Below are positions 26,252 through 35,180 of a DNA stretch of 64,000 nucleotides, in pieces (the first letter of the stretch is position 1; the number at the start of each line of letters is the position of its first letter). Position numbers and translations under genes: made by a program. The stretch is from Gemmatimonas sp. (lineage in GTDB: Bacteria; Gemmatimonadota; Gemmatimonadetes; Gemmatimonadales; Gemmatimonadaceae), in contig NZ_JAPZSK010000014.1 in the NCBI RefSeq assembly GCF_027531815.1, forward strand, positions 124,001 through 188,000, read 5' to 3'. Under the pieces are notes generated by a model. That model was not told the DNA's origin. It worked only from the letters and a program-made list of their open reading frames with translations, and did not search any database.

Positions 26252-27688
26252 ATGCGTTCCCCTTGGTGCGCCGCGCGCTCGGTTGCCGCGGCGTTTTCGT
26301 TCTGGCTCCTCGCCGCCTCGACGCTCGCGGCGCAACCGCGGGGTGAGCGCGGCGCCCGCAGCGGTGCCCCCGAGGCTGGCGCGTCGGCCACCGCCGGCGC
26401 TGGCGCCACGGTGCTCCCCGACAGCCTGCTGCAGAGCTCGCTACGGGTCTTTCTCGACTGCCAGGGGGGCGTACGCGGGTGCGATCGTCAGTTCTTCGTC
26501 CAGGAGATGGGGTTCGTGAACTGGGTGCGCGACCGCTTCGACAGCGACGTACATCTGCTGCTGACGTCGCTCAATGCCGGCAACGGAGGCCGACAGATCA
26601 CGGTCAACTTCCTGGGCCAGAAGGGCTACGCGGGAAAGATCGACACCCTCGTCGTGTCGACCCTGCCCAACGATGCCGATGACGTGGTGCGACGTGAGCT
26701 GCTGCGCACGTTCCAGCTGGGGCTTGCCCCCTACGTGGCGCGCACCCCCATCGCGTCGCGCCTGCGCCTGTCGCTGGCGAATGGTGTCGTGGCGCCCACC
26801 CTCAACCCGCGGGCCGTGAAGGACCGCTGGAACCTCTGGCTCTACCGCGTGGACGGCAACATGAATGCCAGCGGTGAGCAGTTGGTGCGCACCACCAATC
26901 TGTCCTCGACGCTGTCGGCAGCGCGCACGACCGAGCAGTGGAAGATCAACGTGGGAGCTACGGGCAGCTACAACGAGCGCGACTTCAAGGTGTTCCAGAC
27001 CAACCGTGCCAACCCCGCGCTGCGCGATACGGTCTCGGTGGTGGTGCTGCAGCGCGCGGCCAACGCCAACGCGCTGTTCGGTCGCACCATCAATGCACAC
27101 TGGACGGCCGGTCTGAAGATCGCCGGCGGCTTCAGCGAGGTCCTCAACCAGAAGCTCAACGTACGCGTATCGCCGGCGATCGAGTACAACTACTTCCCGT
27201 GGAGTGAGGCCACGCGCCGCCAGCTCACCGCCCTGTACTATGTGGGTCCCAACTACTACCAGTACTACAGTCGGACGGTGTTCAACCAGGTGGAGGAGAC
27301 CCGCTTCAACCACACGCTCCTCCTGGCACTCACGCAACGGCAGAAGTGGGGCAACACCAACCTCACGCTCGAAGGCTCCCAGTACCTGCACGATCCCAAT
27401 CGCAATCACGTCACCCTGAGCGGCTTCGTGGACCTGCGACTCGGGCGCGGCTTCTCCCTCAACTTCCGCGGCTCGGCGTCGCGCGTGCGCGACCAGATCT
27501 ACATTGCCGCCAACGCGCAATCGGAGCGCGACATTCTCACGCAGCGCCAGCAGTTGCAGACGAACTTCCGCTACAACATGAATGTGGGGGTGGGCTACAC
27601 CTTCGGCTCCATCTACAACACCGTGGTCAACCAGCGCTTCGGCAACCTGGGCGAGTTGGGACGGCGCTTCGGTTCCTTCGGCGGCTGA
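26252..27688 (+). CDS. Outer-membrane beta-barrel protein of unknown family
   Basis: 478 residues with a Sec signal (VAAAFSFWLLAASTLAAQ). Residues ~60-160 form a soluble part with two Cys (FLDCQGGVRGCDRQFFVQEM) and QITVNFLGQKGYAGKIDTLVV. From ~195 to the end the sequence alternates polar and hydrophobic residues with Tyr/Phe/Trp caps (WKINVGATGSYNERDFKVF, LTALYYVGPNYYQYYSRTVF, NMNVGVGYTFGSIYNT), typical of a porin-like barrel. I do not recognise the family. ATG at 26252 is preferred to 26156 because AGGA precedes it and it gives a clean signal. It follows a FecR-like gene. Confidence 0.75.
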   Translation: MRSPWCAARSVAAAFSFWLLAASTLAAQPRGERGARSGAPEAGASATAGAGATVLPDSLLQSSLRVFLDCQGGVRGCDRQFFVQEMGFVNWVRDRFDSDVHLLLTSLNAGNGGRQITVNFLGQKGYAGKIDTLVVSTLPNDADDVVRRELLRTFQLGLAPYVARTPIASRLRLSLANGVVAPTLNPRAVKDRWNLWLYRVDGNMNASGEQLVRTTNLSSTLSAARTTEQWKINVGATGSYNERDFKVFQTNRANPALRDTVSVVVLQRAANANALFGRTINAHWTAGLKIAGGFSEVLNQKLNVRVSPAIEYNYFPWSEATRRQLTALYYVGPNYYQYYSRTVFNQVEETRFNHTLLLALTQRQKWGNTNLTLEGSQYLHDPNRNHVTLSGFVDLRLGRGFSLNFRGSASRVRDQIYIAANAQSERDILTQRQQLQTNFRYNMNVGVGYTFGSIYNTVVNQRFGNLGELGRRFGSFGG

Positions 27689-27709
27689 GGCCGCGGAGGC
27701 CGACTCGGC

Positions 27710-28519
27710 TCAGCGCAGCCCAAACTCCTCGCGCGCCTGCCGCCGCGCGAGCGCCTCGGCCGCCGGATCGGCAATGGCGGCCGCATCGGTGCGCGTCAGC
27801 ATCATGGCGTCTTCGCGGCGCTTGAGCAGGGTCCAGAATTCGGCCGCGTCGGCCTCCTGCTCGCTGCCGCCGGGCAGCAGGGCGTACATGGCCTTGTACA
27901 TGAGACTGAACGCGAAGAACAGCGCGAGCATGTCCGGCAGCACCAGCACGATACGCGTGATGGCGTTGACATTGGCCACCTGGTCGTTGAAGGCGGGCGT
28001 GTTGAACGACGCCGTGACCATGCGCAGGTTGATGAGGTAGTTCGCGCCGCCCGCCGCCAGGTTGGTGGCGCCGATGAGCAGCGCCGCCTGGGTCATGGCC
28101 CGACGCACCGACGGCTCATCGAGCAGGCGGCGCATCTGCTGTTCCCGCTCTGGCGTGTCGGGATCGAGCCCCTGCAAGGCAATGCTGCGCGTGACCGGAT
28201 TACCCATGAGCGCCGTCACCCCGAACACCACGAACGCCAGCAGGTAGCTCGCGCTGTCCTTGAAGGCGAAGAGCGCGCCATCCACGTACCAGAACGCCAA
28301 CGCGCCGCGCATGACGGCCGACGCGCCGCCGTAGGTGGTGATGAAGTTGAAGCGGCGACTGATGACGAAGAGGTCGAGCAGGACCCACGCCACCGGCACC
28401 AGCGCCGCCGTGAGGTACGCCGGGAGGGTGCCCAGCGGCGCGGTGCCGTATTTGAGAATCAGCACCGGCGCGGCGGCGCCGATCAGGATATCCAGCGTGA
28501 GCTTGAGCGACTTCGACAT
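27710..28519 (-). CDS. VC0807-family integral membrane protein
   Basis: 269 residues with about six membrane helices. The N terminus KLTLDILIGAAAPVLILKYG matches the VC0807 family, whose function is unknown. Mid-section WYVDGALFAFKDSASYLLAF and TQAALLIGATNLAAGGANYL are further helices, and the C-terminal 45 residues are charged and cytoplasmic. ATG at 28519 is preferred to 28561 because the helix then begins at the usual distance. It is the last gene of the long minus-strand block. Confidence 0.78.
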   Translation of the reverse strand: MSKSLKLTLDILIGAAAPVLILKYGTAPLGTLPAYLTAALVPVAWVLLDLFVISRRFNFITTYGGASAVMRGALAFWYVDGALFAFKDSASYLLAFVVFGVTALMGNPVTRSIALQGLDPDTPEREQQMRRLLDEPSVRRAMTQAALLIGATNLAAGGANYLINLRMVTASFNTPAFNDQVANVNAITRIVLVLPDMLALFFAFSLMYKAMYALLPGGSEQEADAAEFWTLLKRREDAMMLTRTDAAAIADPAAEALARRQAREEFGLR

Positions 28520-28594
28520 GTCGAGGGAATCTCGCCGGGCCTCATGGCCGGCGGTACCCATGAGTATCGGCGGTAACCGGGCCGAGCCCGTCCC

Positions 28595-29317
28595 CTACAG
28601 TCGACTGTGGCGCGGAGCCAGCCCCAGCGCCGCGTTGAGCCAGCGCACGAAGGGGGTCATGGCGGCATAGTGCCGCGCCAGCAGCTGCGGCAGCCGCGGA
28701 CTGGTGATCTCGTCGTCAGACAGTGGGGCGCCGGCGGTGAAGCTCTGGTAGCGCAACCACGCGGCGGCCGGATGATCGGCGGCATAGCCACGCGGGACGC
28801 GGGTCAGCATCCCCTCCTGGTCCAGCTCCCCGAAGCGGCGACGAAACGCCTTGTCGCCCACGATGTCGTTCCATCCCGCGAGGTCGTGCACGAGCGCGTC
28901 ACGGATCTTGTTGAGCGCGGGACGGGGCGGCATCCAGATACCGCCCCCGCAGAAGCACTCGCCCGGGGACACATGAAGGTAGAAGCCGGCGCCGCCATGG
29001 ACCGCCTCGCTCTGCATGCGGGTGCCGATGTCGCCATGATAGAACCAGCAGGCTACGTGCGTCTTGTACGGCGACTTGTCCTTGCTGAAGCGCACGTCGC
29101 GGTGAATGCGGAACGCCGACTTCCTGGGCGAGCCTACGATCTCGGGGGCGATGGTCGCCAGATGCACGTCCATCTCCTCGATGAGTGCCGCCAGCGGCGC
29201 CTTGAGCTCCTGCTCGTACTGGGTCCGATGCGCTTCGAACCACTCCTTGCGGTTGTTCTTCCTGAGTCCGCGCAGGAACGTGAGGGCCTTGGGGGAGAAG
29301 CTCGTGAAGCTGTCCAT
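28595..29317 (-). CDS. DUF2461 family protein
   Basis: 240 residues, TIGR02453/DUF2461 type: FSPKALTFLRGLRKNNRKEWF at the N terminus, then FRIHRDVRFSKDKSPYKTH and GFYLHVSPGECFCGGGIWMPP, which are the family's conserved blocks. Function unknown; the His/Asp/Glu pattern hints at metal binding. ATG at 29317 gives the expected length. It sits 32 bases after the esterase gene and may share its transcript. Confidence 0.9.
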   Translation of the reverse strand: MDSFTSFSPKALTFLRGLRKNNRKEWFEAHRTQYEQELKAPLAALIEEMDVHLATIAPEIVGSPRKSAFRIHRDVRFSKDKSPYKTHVACWFYHGDIGTRMQSEAVHGGAGFYLHVSPGECFCGGGIWMPPRPALNKIRDALVHDLAGWNDIVGDKAFRRRFGELDQEGMLTRVPRGYAADHPAAAWLRYQSFTAGAPLSDDEITSPRLPQLLARHYAAMTPFVRWLNAALGLAPRHSRL

Positions 29318-29349
29318 CGGTTGCTCCGAACAGGGGACGCGCAGTCCCG

Positions 29350-30177
29350 TCAGGGGTGCGCCGGAAAGAGAAAGCGCAGGAACAGCCCCGCCCGTTCCCC
29401 CCACGCGCGTTCATCATGCAGCGCACCCTCGGCTTCCATGTAGTGCAGGTCGGTGCCAATGCGCCATCCCTTGCGCAGCAGCATGCGGTACAGGAGCCGT
29501 GTGCCCTTCAGCATGCGTGCCTCACCGGTGCCCACGTCGAGCCAGATGCGCAGGTCGGGACGCCGCCCGCCGGCGGCGAGCTGCCGCACGATCCAGCGGT
29601 CATCCCACCACACGCTGGGGCTCAGCAACCCCACCTTGCCGAAGATGGCCGGATGGGTGAGCCCGAGATGCAGACTGAGCAGCCCGCCCAGTGAACTGCC
29701 CGCCACCGCCGTGTCCCGTGCGGTGCGCCGCGTGCGCCAGCTGTGGTCCACCCAGGGCTTGATCTCGTACACCAGCATCTGGCCATAGCGATCGGCCAGC
29801 CCCCCGGCATCGTGCATGTTGTCGCGCGTGGGGGTGAACTCGTCGATGCGATCACGCCCCGCATTGCCCACGGCGACGATGATGAGCGGTTCGATGACGC
29901 GCGCGTGCACGAGGGCGCGCGCCGTGGTGTCCACGCCCCATTGCACGCCGAAGGGGGACAGCGGCAGGTCGTCGAAGACATTCTGCCCGTCGTGCAGATA
30001 CAGCACGGGGTACCGACGGTGCGGTTGCTCGTGGTAGCCCGGGGGCAGACAGACGATGACGTCGTGCGGCTGCTCCAGAAAGCGGGAGCGGATCTCCGGA
30101 AAATGCAGCAGCGACCCCGCCGTCGCGGGAACGGGCGGGGTCGGGTGCAGCGAGGGGTCAAGGCCGGCGATCAGCAC
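29350..30177 (-). CDS. Esterase, enterochelin esterase/esterase D-like (PF00756)
   Basis: 275-residue alpha/beta hydrolase with no signal peptide. LPPGYHEQPHRRYPVLYLHDGQNVFDD is the family oxyanion region, and the nucleophile elbow is TAVAGSSLGGLLSLH. An Asp follows at LDVGTGEA and a terminal His near GALHDERAWGER. The family includes carbohydrate and siderophore esterases; substrate unknown. It is encoded between a hydroxyacid dehydrogenase and DUF2461 on the same strand. Confidence 0.85.
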   Translation of the reverse strand: MLIAGLDPSLHPTPPVPATAGSLLHFPEIRSRFLEQPHDVIVCLPPGYHEQPHRRYPVLYLHDGQNVFDDLPLSPFGVQWGVDTTARALVHARVIEPLIIVAVGNAGRDRIDEFTPTRDNMHDAGGLADRYGQMLVYEIKPWVDHSWRTRRTARDTAVAGSSLGGLLSLHLGLTHPAIFGKVGLLSPSVWWDDRWIVRQLAAGGRRPDLRIWLDVGTGEARMLKGTRLLYRMLLRKGWRIGTDLHYMEAEGALHDERAWGERAGLFLRFLFPAHP

Positions 30178-30237
30178 AGCGGCAGTCTAACTGGACGTGG
30201 CGGGGGCTGCCCAGCATGGCGCGGCAGCCAGCGCCGT

Positions 30238-31224
30238 TCACCCCACGCGATCAGGGAGGCCAGTGCCGGCCACGAACGCGTCCACGTTGCGGAGCGCGCG
30301 CATGCCCATGTTCGTGCGAGTCTCGATGGTCGCGCTGCCAAGGTGCGGCAACAGCACCACGTTCTCGAGGTCGCGCAGTTCGGCCGTGACACTGGGTTCG
30401 AACTCGTACACATCGAGCCCGGCGCCGGCAATGCGCCGCTCCTTGAGCACGAAGGCCAGCGCGGCCTCGTCCACCACATCCCCCCGCGCGGTGTTCACGA
30501 GGTACGCATGCTCGGGCATGTGCGCCAGCGTCGCGGCATTGATGAGGTGGCGCGTTTCCGGCGTGGCCGGACAGTGCAGGCTCACCACGTCGCTGCGCTG
30601 CAGTAACTCGTCCAGGGTGTCCACGCGCTGCGCCCCTGCCGGACCCGCCGTCGCGGGGTCGTCCACACGCGGGTCGCGCGGCGCCTGCCAGAGGATGTGC
30701 ATGCCGAAGGCGTCGTGGGCAATGCGGGCCACCGCGCGACCGATGCGGCCGTACCCCACGATGCCCAGTGTCTTGCCGCGCAACGTCCGTCCCAACATGA
30801 ACGTGGGGCGCAGCCCGCCCCACGCCCCACTGCGCAGATGCCGCTCCCCCTCACCCAGTCGCCGCATGGTCATGAGAATGAGCGCGATGGCCACGTCGGC
30901 CGTGTCATCGGTGACCACGTCCGGCGTGTTGCTCACGGCAATGCCCGCGCGGCGTGCGGCCTCGAGGGCAATGTGGTTCACTCCCACCCCCACATTGGCC
31001 AGCAGCTTGGTGCGGATGCTCGTGGTGTCGAAGATCCCCGGGTGCCACTTGTCCGTCACCGTGGTGATCACCACGTCGGCCTGCTGCAGCACCTGCGCCA
31101 TCTGCTCGGCCGTCAGCGCCACGTCGGTGCGATTGAAGAGCGCGTCGTAGCGCGACGCAATCTCGGCCTCCACGGCCGCCGGCATCTTGCGGGTGACCAC
31201 CACCCGCACGTCGTGTGTGCTCAC
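30238..31224 (-). CDS. D-2-hydroxyacid dehydrogenase (hydroxypyruvate/glyoxylate reductase type)
   Basis: NAD(P)H-dependent 2-hydroxyacid dehydrogenase of about 328 residues. The Rossmann motif is GIVGYGRIGRAVARIAH. Active-site residues appear as NTARGDVVDE (Arg), DVYEFEPS (Glu) and LLPHLGSAT (His). I chose GTG at 31224, which overlaps the stop of the upstream aminotransferase (GTGA); 31239 would start inside it. Coupled with a serine-glyoxylate aminotransferase, the likely reaction is hydroxypyruvate to D-glycerate, or glyoxylate to glycolate (inference). Phosphonate or formate dehydrogenase-like relatives are less likely given the motif set. Confidence 0.87.
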   Translation of the reverse strand: MSTHDVRVVVTRKMPAAVEAEIASRYDALFNRTDVALTAEQMAQVLQQADVVITTVTDKWHPGIFDTTSIRTKLLANVGVGVNHIALEAARRAGIAVSNTPDVVTDDTADVAIALILMTMRRLGEGERHLRSGAWGGLRPTFMLGRTLRGKTLGIVGYGRIGRAVARIAHDAFGMHILWQAPRDPRVDDPATAGPAGAQRVDTLDELLQRSDVVSLHCPATPETRHLINAATLAHMPEHAYLVNTARGDVVDEAALAFVLKERRIAGAGLDVYEFEPSVTAELRDLENVVLLPHLGSATIETRTNMGMRALRNVDAFVAGTGLPDRVG

Positions 31225-32387
31225 GCCGGCACCCGCCACTGCGCCAGGGCCGCGCCCACACCACTGCCCAGCGTGATGTCGAAGCCGGCATCGGCGAGTG
31301 CCATTTCCGTTCCCGCCAGCGCACCGGCCAGCGTGAGTGCGTTCATGTCACCAAGGTGCCCGATGCGGAACACCTTCCCCGCCACTTCACTCAGCCCGCT
31401 GCCAAGCGCGATGTCGTAGCGCCGGAAGGCCAGATCGATGACGGTGCGCGCATCCTTGTCTGCCGGGACGAGCACGGCGGTGAGCGAATCGGACGCGATT
31501 TGTGGGCGCTGCGCGCATTCGCGCAGCCCCCACGCCTTCACCGCGGCGCGCACGCCGGTGGCCAGGTAGCGGTGGCGCCGGGCGACGTTGTCCATCCCCT
31601 CCTCGAGCAGCATCGTGAGCGCCTCGTCAAGGCCGTACAGCAGGGAAAGCGCCGGGGTGCTGGGGAAATAGCCCTGGGCGTTGTTCGCGCGCATGGCGCG
31701 CAGGTCGAAGTAGGCGCGCGGTGTGGTGCACGCCTCCACGCGCGCCAGCGCCTTGGGGCTCGCGAACAGCATGCCCAGCCCCGCCGGCAGCATGAAGCCT
31801 TTCTGCGAGCCCGTAATGGCGCAGTCCACCCGCCAGTCATCGAAGCGGAAATCGAGACTGGCGATGGAACTCACGCCATCGACGAACAGCAGGGCGGGAT
31901 GCCCGGCGCGGTCCATGGCCGCGCGCACCGCGGCCACGTCGCTGGTGACCCCGGTCGCGGTTTCGTTGTGCACGAGCAGCACACCCTGAATCTCGTGTGC
32001 CGTGTCCGCCGCGAGCGCCGCCTCGATGCGCTCGGGGCTGGCAGCCTCGCCCCAGGGTTCCTCGAGCACATCCACCTGATAGCCCAAGTGGCGCGCGGTC
32101 TGGATGAAGAGATGCGAAAACTGCCCGAAGCGCGGCGCAAGCAGACGCGCGCCGGGGTTGACCGTGTTGACCAGCGCCACCTCCCACATGGCCGAGCCGG
32201 TCGCCGGAAAAACGAACGCCTCACCGTGCGTCTGGTGCACCACCTGCGGCAGCCGCGAGAGAATGCTGCGCGTGAACGCCGGGAAGGCCGACGAGCGATG
32301 ATCCTCCATCTGGCGGTGCATTGCCCGCTGAAGGCGGTCGGGTACGGGTGTCGGCCCGGGGATCTGCAGGAAATGACGTCCAGCCAT
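31221..32387 (-). CDS. Serine-glyoxylate / alanine-glyoxylate aminotransferase
   Basis: Class V PLP aminotransferase, 388 residues. Opening motif FLQIPGPTPVPDRLQRAM, PATGSAMWE for the PLP phosphate, LLFVDGVSSIASLDFRFDDW, and the Schiff-base Lys196 in ITGSQKGFMLPAG. These match serine-glyoxylate aminotransferase (SgaA) and AGT1. It would move the amino group from serine (or alanine) to glyoxylate, giving glycine and hydroxypyruvate (or pyruvate). The next gene encodes a hydroxypyruvate reductase-like enzyme that overlaps it by four bases, so the pair runs glyoxylate plus serine to glycine plus glycerate. Confidence 0.92.
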   Translation of the reverse strand: MAGRHFLQIPGPTPVPDRLQRAMHRQMEDHRSSAFPAFTRSILSRLPQVVHQTHGEAFVFPATGSAMWEVALVNTVNPGARLLAPRFGQFSHLFIQTARHLGYQVDVLEEPWGEAASPERIEAALAADTAHEIQGVLLVHNETATGVTSDVAAVRAAMDRAGHPALLFVDGVSSIASLDFRFDDWRVDCAITGSQKGFMLPAGLGMLFASPKALARVEACTTPRAYFDLRAMRANNAQGYFPSTPALSLLYGLDEALTMLLEEGMDNVARRHRYLATGVRAAVKAWGLRECAQRPQIASDSLTAVLVPADKDARTVIDLAFRRYDIALGSGLSEVAGKVFRIGHLGDMNALTLAGALAGTEMALADAGFDITLGSGVGAALAQWRVPA

Positions 32388-32417
32388 GAGGGGATCGGTG
32401 GTAAACGTGGGGAGTGG

Positions 32418-33038
32418 TCAGGGGGACGGCGGCGCGTCGGCGGCGGAGGCGTCGGCGGTCGGTGGCTCGACGTTTACGTCTGCGCGGTCGGTGACGCTGG
32501 CGTCCCCGGCGGCCGTCGCCTCGTTGGCCTCGTCGGGTTCGTGGCGTTCGTCGCGTTCGTCGCTTTCGTCGGACTCGTCGGTCGGCGGCGGCTCCGACGG
32601 GTCGAGTACCCGGAGCAGGCGCCGACAGAGGCGCACCAGCCGGGTCTTCTGGTCACCACTGAGTTCGCGCATGAGCGCCACCACCGCATCGGTGCGCGCA
32701 GGCGCCGCCTCGGCCAGCAGCACCCGTCCCGCCTCGGTGAGATACACCGAGATGAAGCGCCGGTCCACGGCGTGCCGCTCCCGGCGCACGACGCCGCGCG
32801 CTTCGAGCGCGTCGATGATGGCCGTCATCTGTGCCTTGCTGCGTCCGAGGGCTTCCGCCAGCTCCTGTTGGTGCGTGGGCCCGCGCTCCAGGAGGGTGTC
32901 GAGCACGCCGTACTGGGACGCCGAAAGACCGAACGGATGGACGGCGTCGTCCACCCGCGTCGCCGCCAGCGCCGCTGCCCGCTGCAGCGCCCAGTAGGCG
33001 TCGAGTGCCCGGCGCCGCTTCTTCTCGCCCTTGCTCAT
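32418..33038 (-). CDS. MarR-family transcription regulator with acidic repeat tail
   Basis: 206 residues. Residues ~25-135 form the winged helix: LSASQYGVLDTLLERGPTHQQ, LAEALGRSKAQMTAIIDALEARGVV, RRERHAVDRRFISVYLTEAG. The last ~55 residues are low-complexity and acidic (DESDESDERDERHEPDE), encoded by a cgt/tcg triplet-rich stretch at about 32520-32600. MarR proteins are usually 140-160 residues, so the tail is extra. It is encoded just upstream of the aminotransferase/reductase pair and next to a GMC oxidoreductase, and may regulate them. Confidence 0.9.
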   Translation of the reverse strand: MSKGEKKRRRALDAYWALQRAAALAATRVDDAVHPFGLSASQYGVLDTLLERGPTHQQELAEALGRSKAQMTAIIDALEARGVVRRERHAVDRRFISVYLTEAGRVLLAEAAPARTDAVVALMRELSGDQKTRLVRLCRRLLRVLDPSEPPPTDESDESDERDERHEPDEANEATAAGDASVTDRADVNVEPPTADASAADAPPSP

Positions 33039-33081
33039 GGGTATGCCGTGGGAACCGGTGAAGAGTCGTGAAGGAGACTGG

Positions 33082-35139
33082 TTACTGCGACACGCCGCGG
33101 TGACGCGCCGCGATACGCGACGCCAGCAGCTGCGCCACGGCCATGATGGTCTCCTGCGGGTTCACCCCGAGCGCAGTGGGGAGCAGCGAGCCGTCGGTAA
33201 TGTACAGGCCGCGCACCCCATGGCGCTCACCGTCGGGCGTCGCGCCCGACGTCGCCATGTCCGTACCCATGCGGCAGGTCCCGTTCACATGGGCCGAGAA
33301 GAGCGCCAGCCGGTTGGGGGACAGCGCTCCGGTCGCCAGCGACTCCACGGCAGCCATGGAGCGCGCCACGATGGGGGTGGCGTGCACCGTCTCCACGGCG
33401 CTCGCGCCCATGGCGAGGTGCAGCCGCCCCATGGCTACGATCGATGCCCGCACGCGCTGTTCGTCGTCGGGGGTGAGGCGGTAGCGAATGGACGTCTCAC
33501 CCCGCCGGTTCACGGTGACCCGACCGCTGGATACCCCCCGCGCCGCGCCGTCGCGCGTGAGGCCAATGAAGACCCCGAGCCGGTTGAAGCGCGCCATGGA
33601 GGCGGCGTGCGCCGCACCGAAGCCGGGAAGCACGGTGGCGGTGTGCGCGGGGTGCATGGGCGGCGTTTCGATCCAGAAGCCGTAGTCGGTGCCACGCCAG
33701 CGGATGAACTCGTCGCACATCGTGGTGAGGGGAATGCCTGTGCTGGGCACGATGTCCCGGTCATACACCCCGTTCACCATGGTCGTGGGGTGCAGGCGCA
33801 ACCAGTGCCCCACCCCGCCGCCACCCAGCCCCGAGCGTTGCAGCAGGACCGGCGTGCCCACGGCGCCGGCGGCCACCACCACCAGTGGTGCGTCCACGGT
33901 GACGTGCGTGCCCTGTGGCGTGGAGGCATGCACGCGCTTGCGGGGAGGGGTCCCGCGGCCGGTATCGCGTTCGATGACCTCGACCTGCGTCACCGAGAGG
34001 TCGGTGTACAGGGTGGCACCGGCGGCACCGGCGCGCGGCAGATAGGTGCGCAGCACCGACTGCTTGGCGTCGTGTCGGCAGCCGAAGCTGCAGAAGCCGC
34101 AGCGTACACACTGCCGGGCGTTGATCATGCCGCTGTGCACACGCCATCCCAACGCCCGCGCCCCGTTCCACAGCAGCTGATTGTTGGCCGAATGGGCGTC
34201 GTGCGGCACCAGCCCCGCGTGCACATCGCGTTCGACCTGCGCAAACACGGGGGCCATGTCGGCGGGCGTCATGCCGTCGGTACCGGCCTCGCGTGCCCAC
34301 TGCTCCAGCACGTAGTCGGGAGTGCGCAGCATCATCATCCAGTTGACCGTGCTGCCCCCGCCCACGGCGCCCCCCTGCAGCAGGGCAATGGCGCCATCGT
34401 CGGTCGCGCGCAGTCCACCGTCGGCGAAGAGGCGCTCCGTGAGGGCCGCGTCCTGTTCCGTGAAGTCGGCGCGTGTCACCCACGGACCGCTTTCGATGAC
34501 CACCACGTCGTAGCCCGCTTCGGCCAGCGTGGCAGCGGCCACGGCGCCGCCGGCCCCGGTGCCGATGACCACCACGTCAGCGCGACGGGACAGATCGGTG
34601 GTGAGGGACGCGCCTCGGTGTACCCCGGCTGGCAGCGGCTCGGGGGGAAGCGCGCCGGGCAGGATCACGGGCCCTCTGGCTACCGGCTCAGCGGGCGTAA
34701 TGCGGGGGCCGTCGGGGAGCGGCCCCTCGAAGGGCCGGAACTGCTGCCGTGCTTGGAACGGCCCGTCGTAGCCAACGGCGCCCGCCACCTCCGGCTGCGC
34801 GTAGTGCACGGTGAGCACCAGCCGGCGTATCGCCTGCCAGGCGGAGCGGATCGGCGGCAGCGCGCTCTCCGTCCAGGCCAGGCAGCAGCGACGCTGCTGG
34901 GTGGCCGTGAGTTGCGCGAAGGGGCGTGGTGGGCACCCGGCCAGGAGGGTGGCCGTCCCGGAGCCCAGCAGGTCGAGGGCGGTGCCCATGAGGGCACGCC
35001 GGTGCAGCGGCAGCGTGTGCAGCCGTGCGCTGCACCGGGCGAGGAACTCCGCCCGGGATTCGTGCCCTGCCGGCGCCCCCTCCAGAATGCAGTCGGCGAG
35101 CGCGCCAAGGGTCTCCTGCTGGAAGGGGGTATGGGGCAT
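33082..35139 (-). CDS. GMC-family FAD oxidoreductase with N-terminal gluconate-dehydrogenase subunit-3-like part
   Basis: 685 residues. Residues ~1-115 (FQQETLGALADCILEGAP ...) look like the small subunit 3 of gluconate 2-dehydrogenase, which is usually a separate protein. The FAD site follows: DVVVIGTGAGGAVAAATLAEAG. Then GGAVGGGSTVNWMM, and a Cys-rich CVRCGFCSFGCRHDA, seen in the cholesterol oxidase/GMC subgroup. The C-terminal ends with FSAHVNGTCRMGTD and VNPQETIMAVAQL, the GMC_oxred_C marks. It likely oxidises an alcohol or sugar and passes electrons to a membrane cytochrome, none of which is adjacent. No signal peptide was seen. Confidence 0.85.
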   Translation of the reverse strand: MPHTPFQQETLGALADCILEGAPAGHESRAEFLARCSARLHTLPLHRRALMGTALDLLGSGTATLLAGCPPRPFAQLTATQQRRCCLAWTESALPPIRSAWQAIRRLVLTVHYAQPEVAGAVGYDGPFQARQQFRPFEGPLPDGPRITPAEPVARGPVILPGALPPEPLPAGVHRGASLTTDLSRRADVVVIGTGAGGAVAAATLAEAGYDVVVIESGPWVTRADFTEQDAALTERLFADGGLRATDDGAIALLQGGAVGGGSTVNWMMMLRTPDYVLEQWAREAGTDGMTPADMAPVFAQVERDVHAGLVPHDAHSANNQLLWNGARALGWRVHSGMINARQCVRCGFCSFGCRHDAKQSVLRTYLPRAGAAGATLYTDLSVTQVEVIERDTGRGTPPRKRVHASTPQGTHVTVDAPLVVVAAGAVGTPVLLQRSGLGGGGVGHWLRLHPTTMVNGVYDRDIVPSTGIPLTTMCDEFIRWRGTDYGFWIETPPMHPAHTATVLPGFGAAHAASMARFNRLGVFIGLTRDGAARGVSSGRVTVNRRGETSIRYRLTPDDEQRVRASIVAMGRLHLAMGASAVETVHATPIVARSMAAVESLATGALSPNRLALFSAHVNGTCRMGTDMATSGATPDGERHGVRGLYITDGSLLPTALGVNPQETIMAVAQLLASRIAARHRGVSQ

Positions 35140-35180
35140 GCCTGAGGCTACGCGACTCCCCCCTCACCGGCAACCAACGA

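Noticed and set aside
31215-35145. Two long plus-strand frames (618 and 704 codons)
   Set aside because: Antisense to the aminotransferase, MarR and GMC genes; composition and lack of motifs mark them as shadows.
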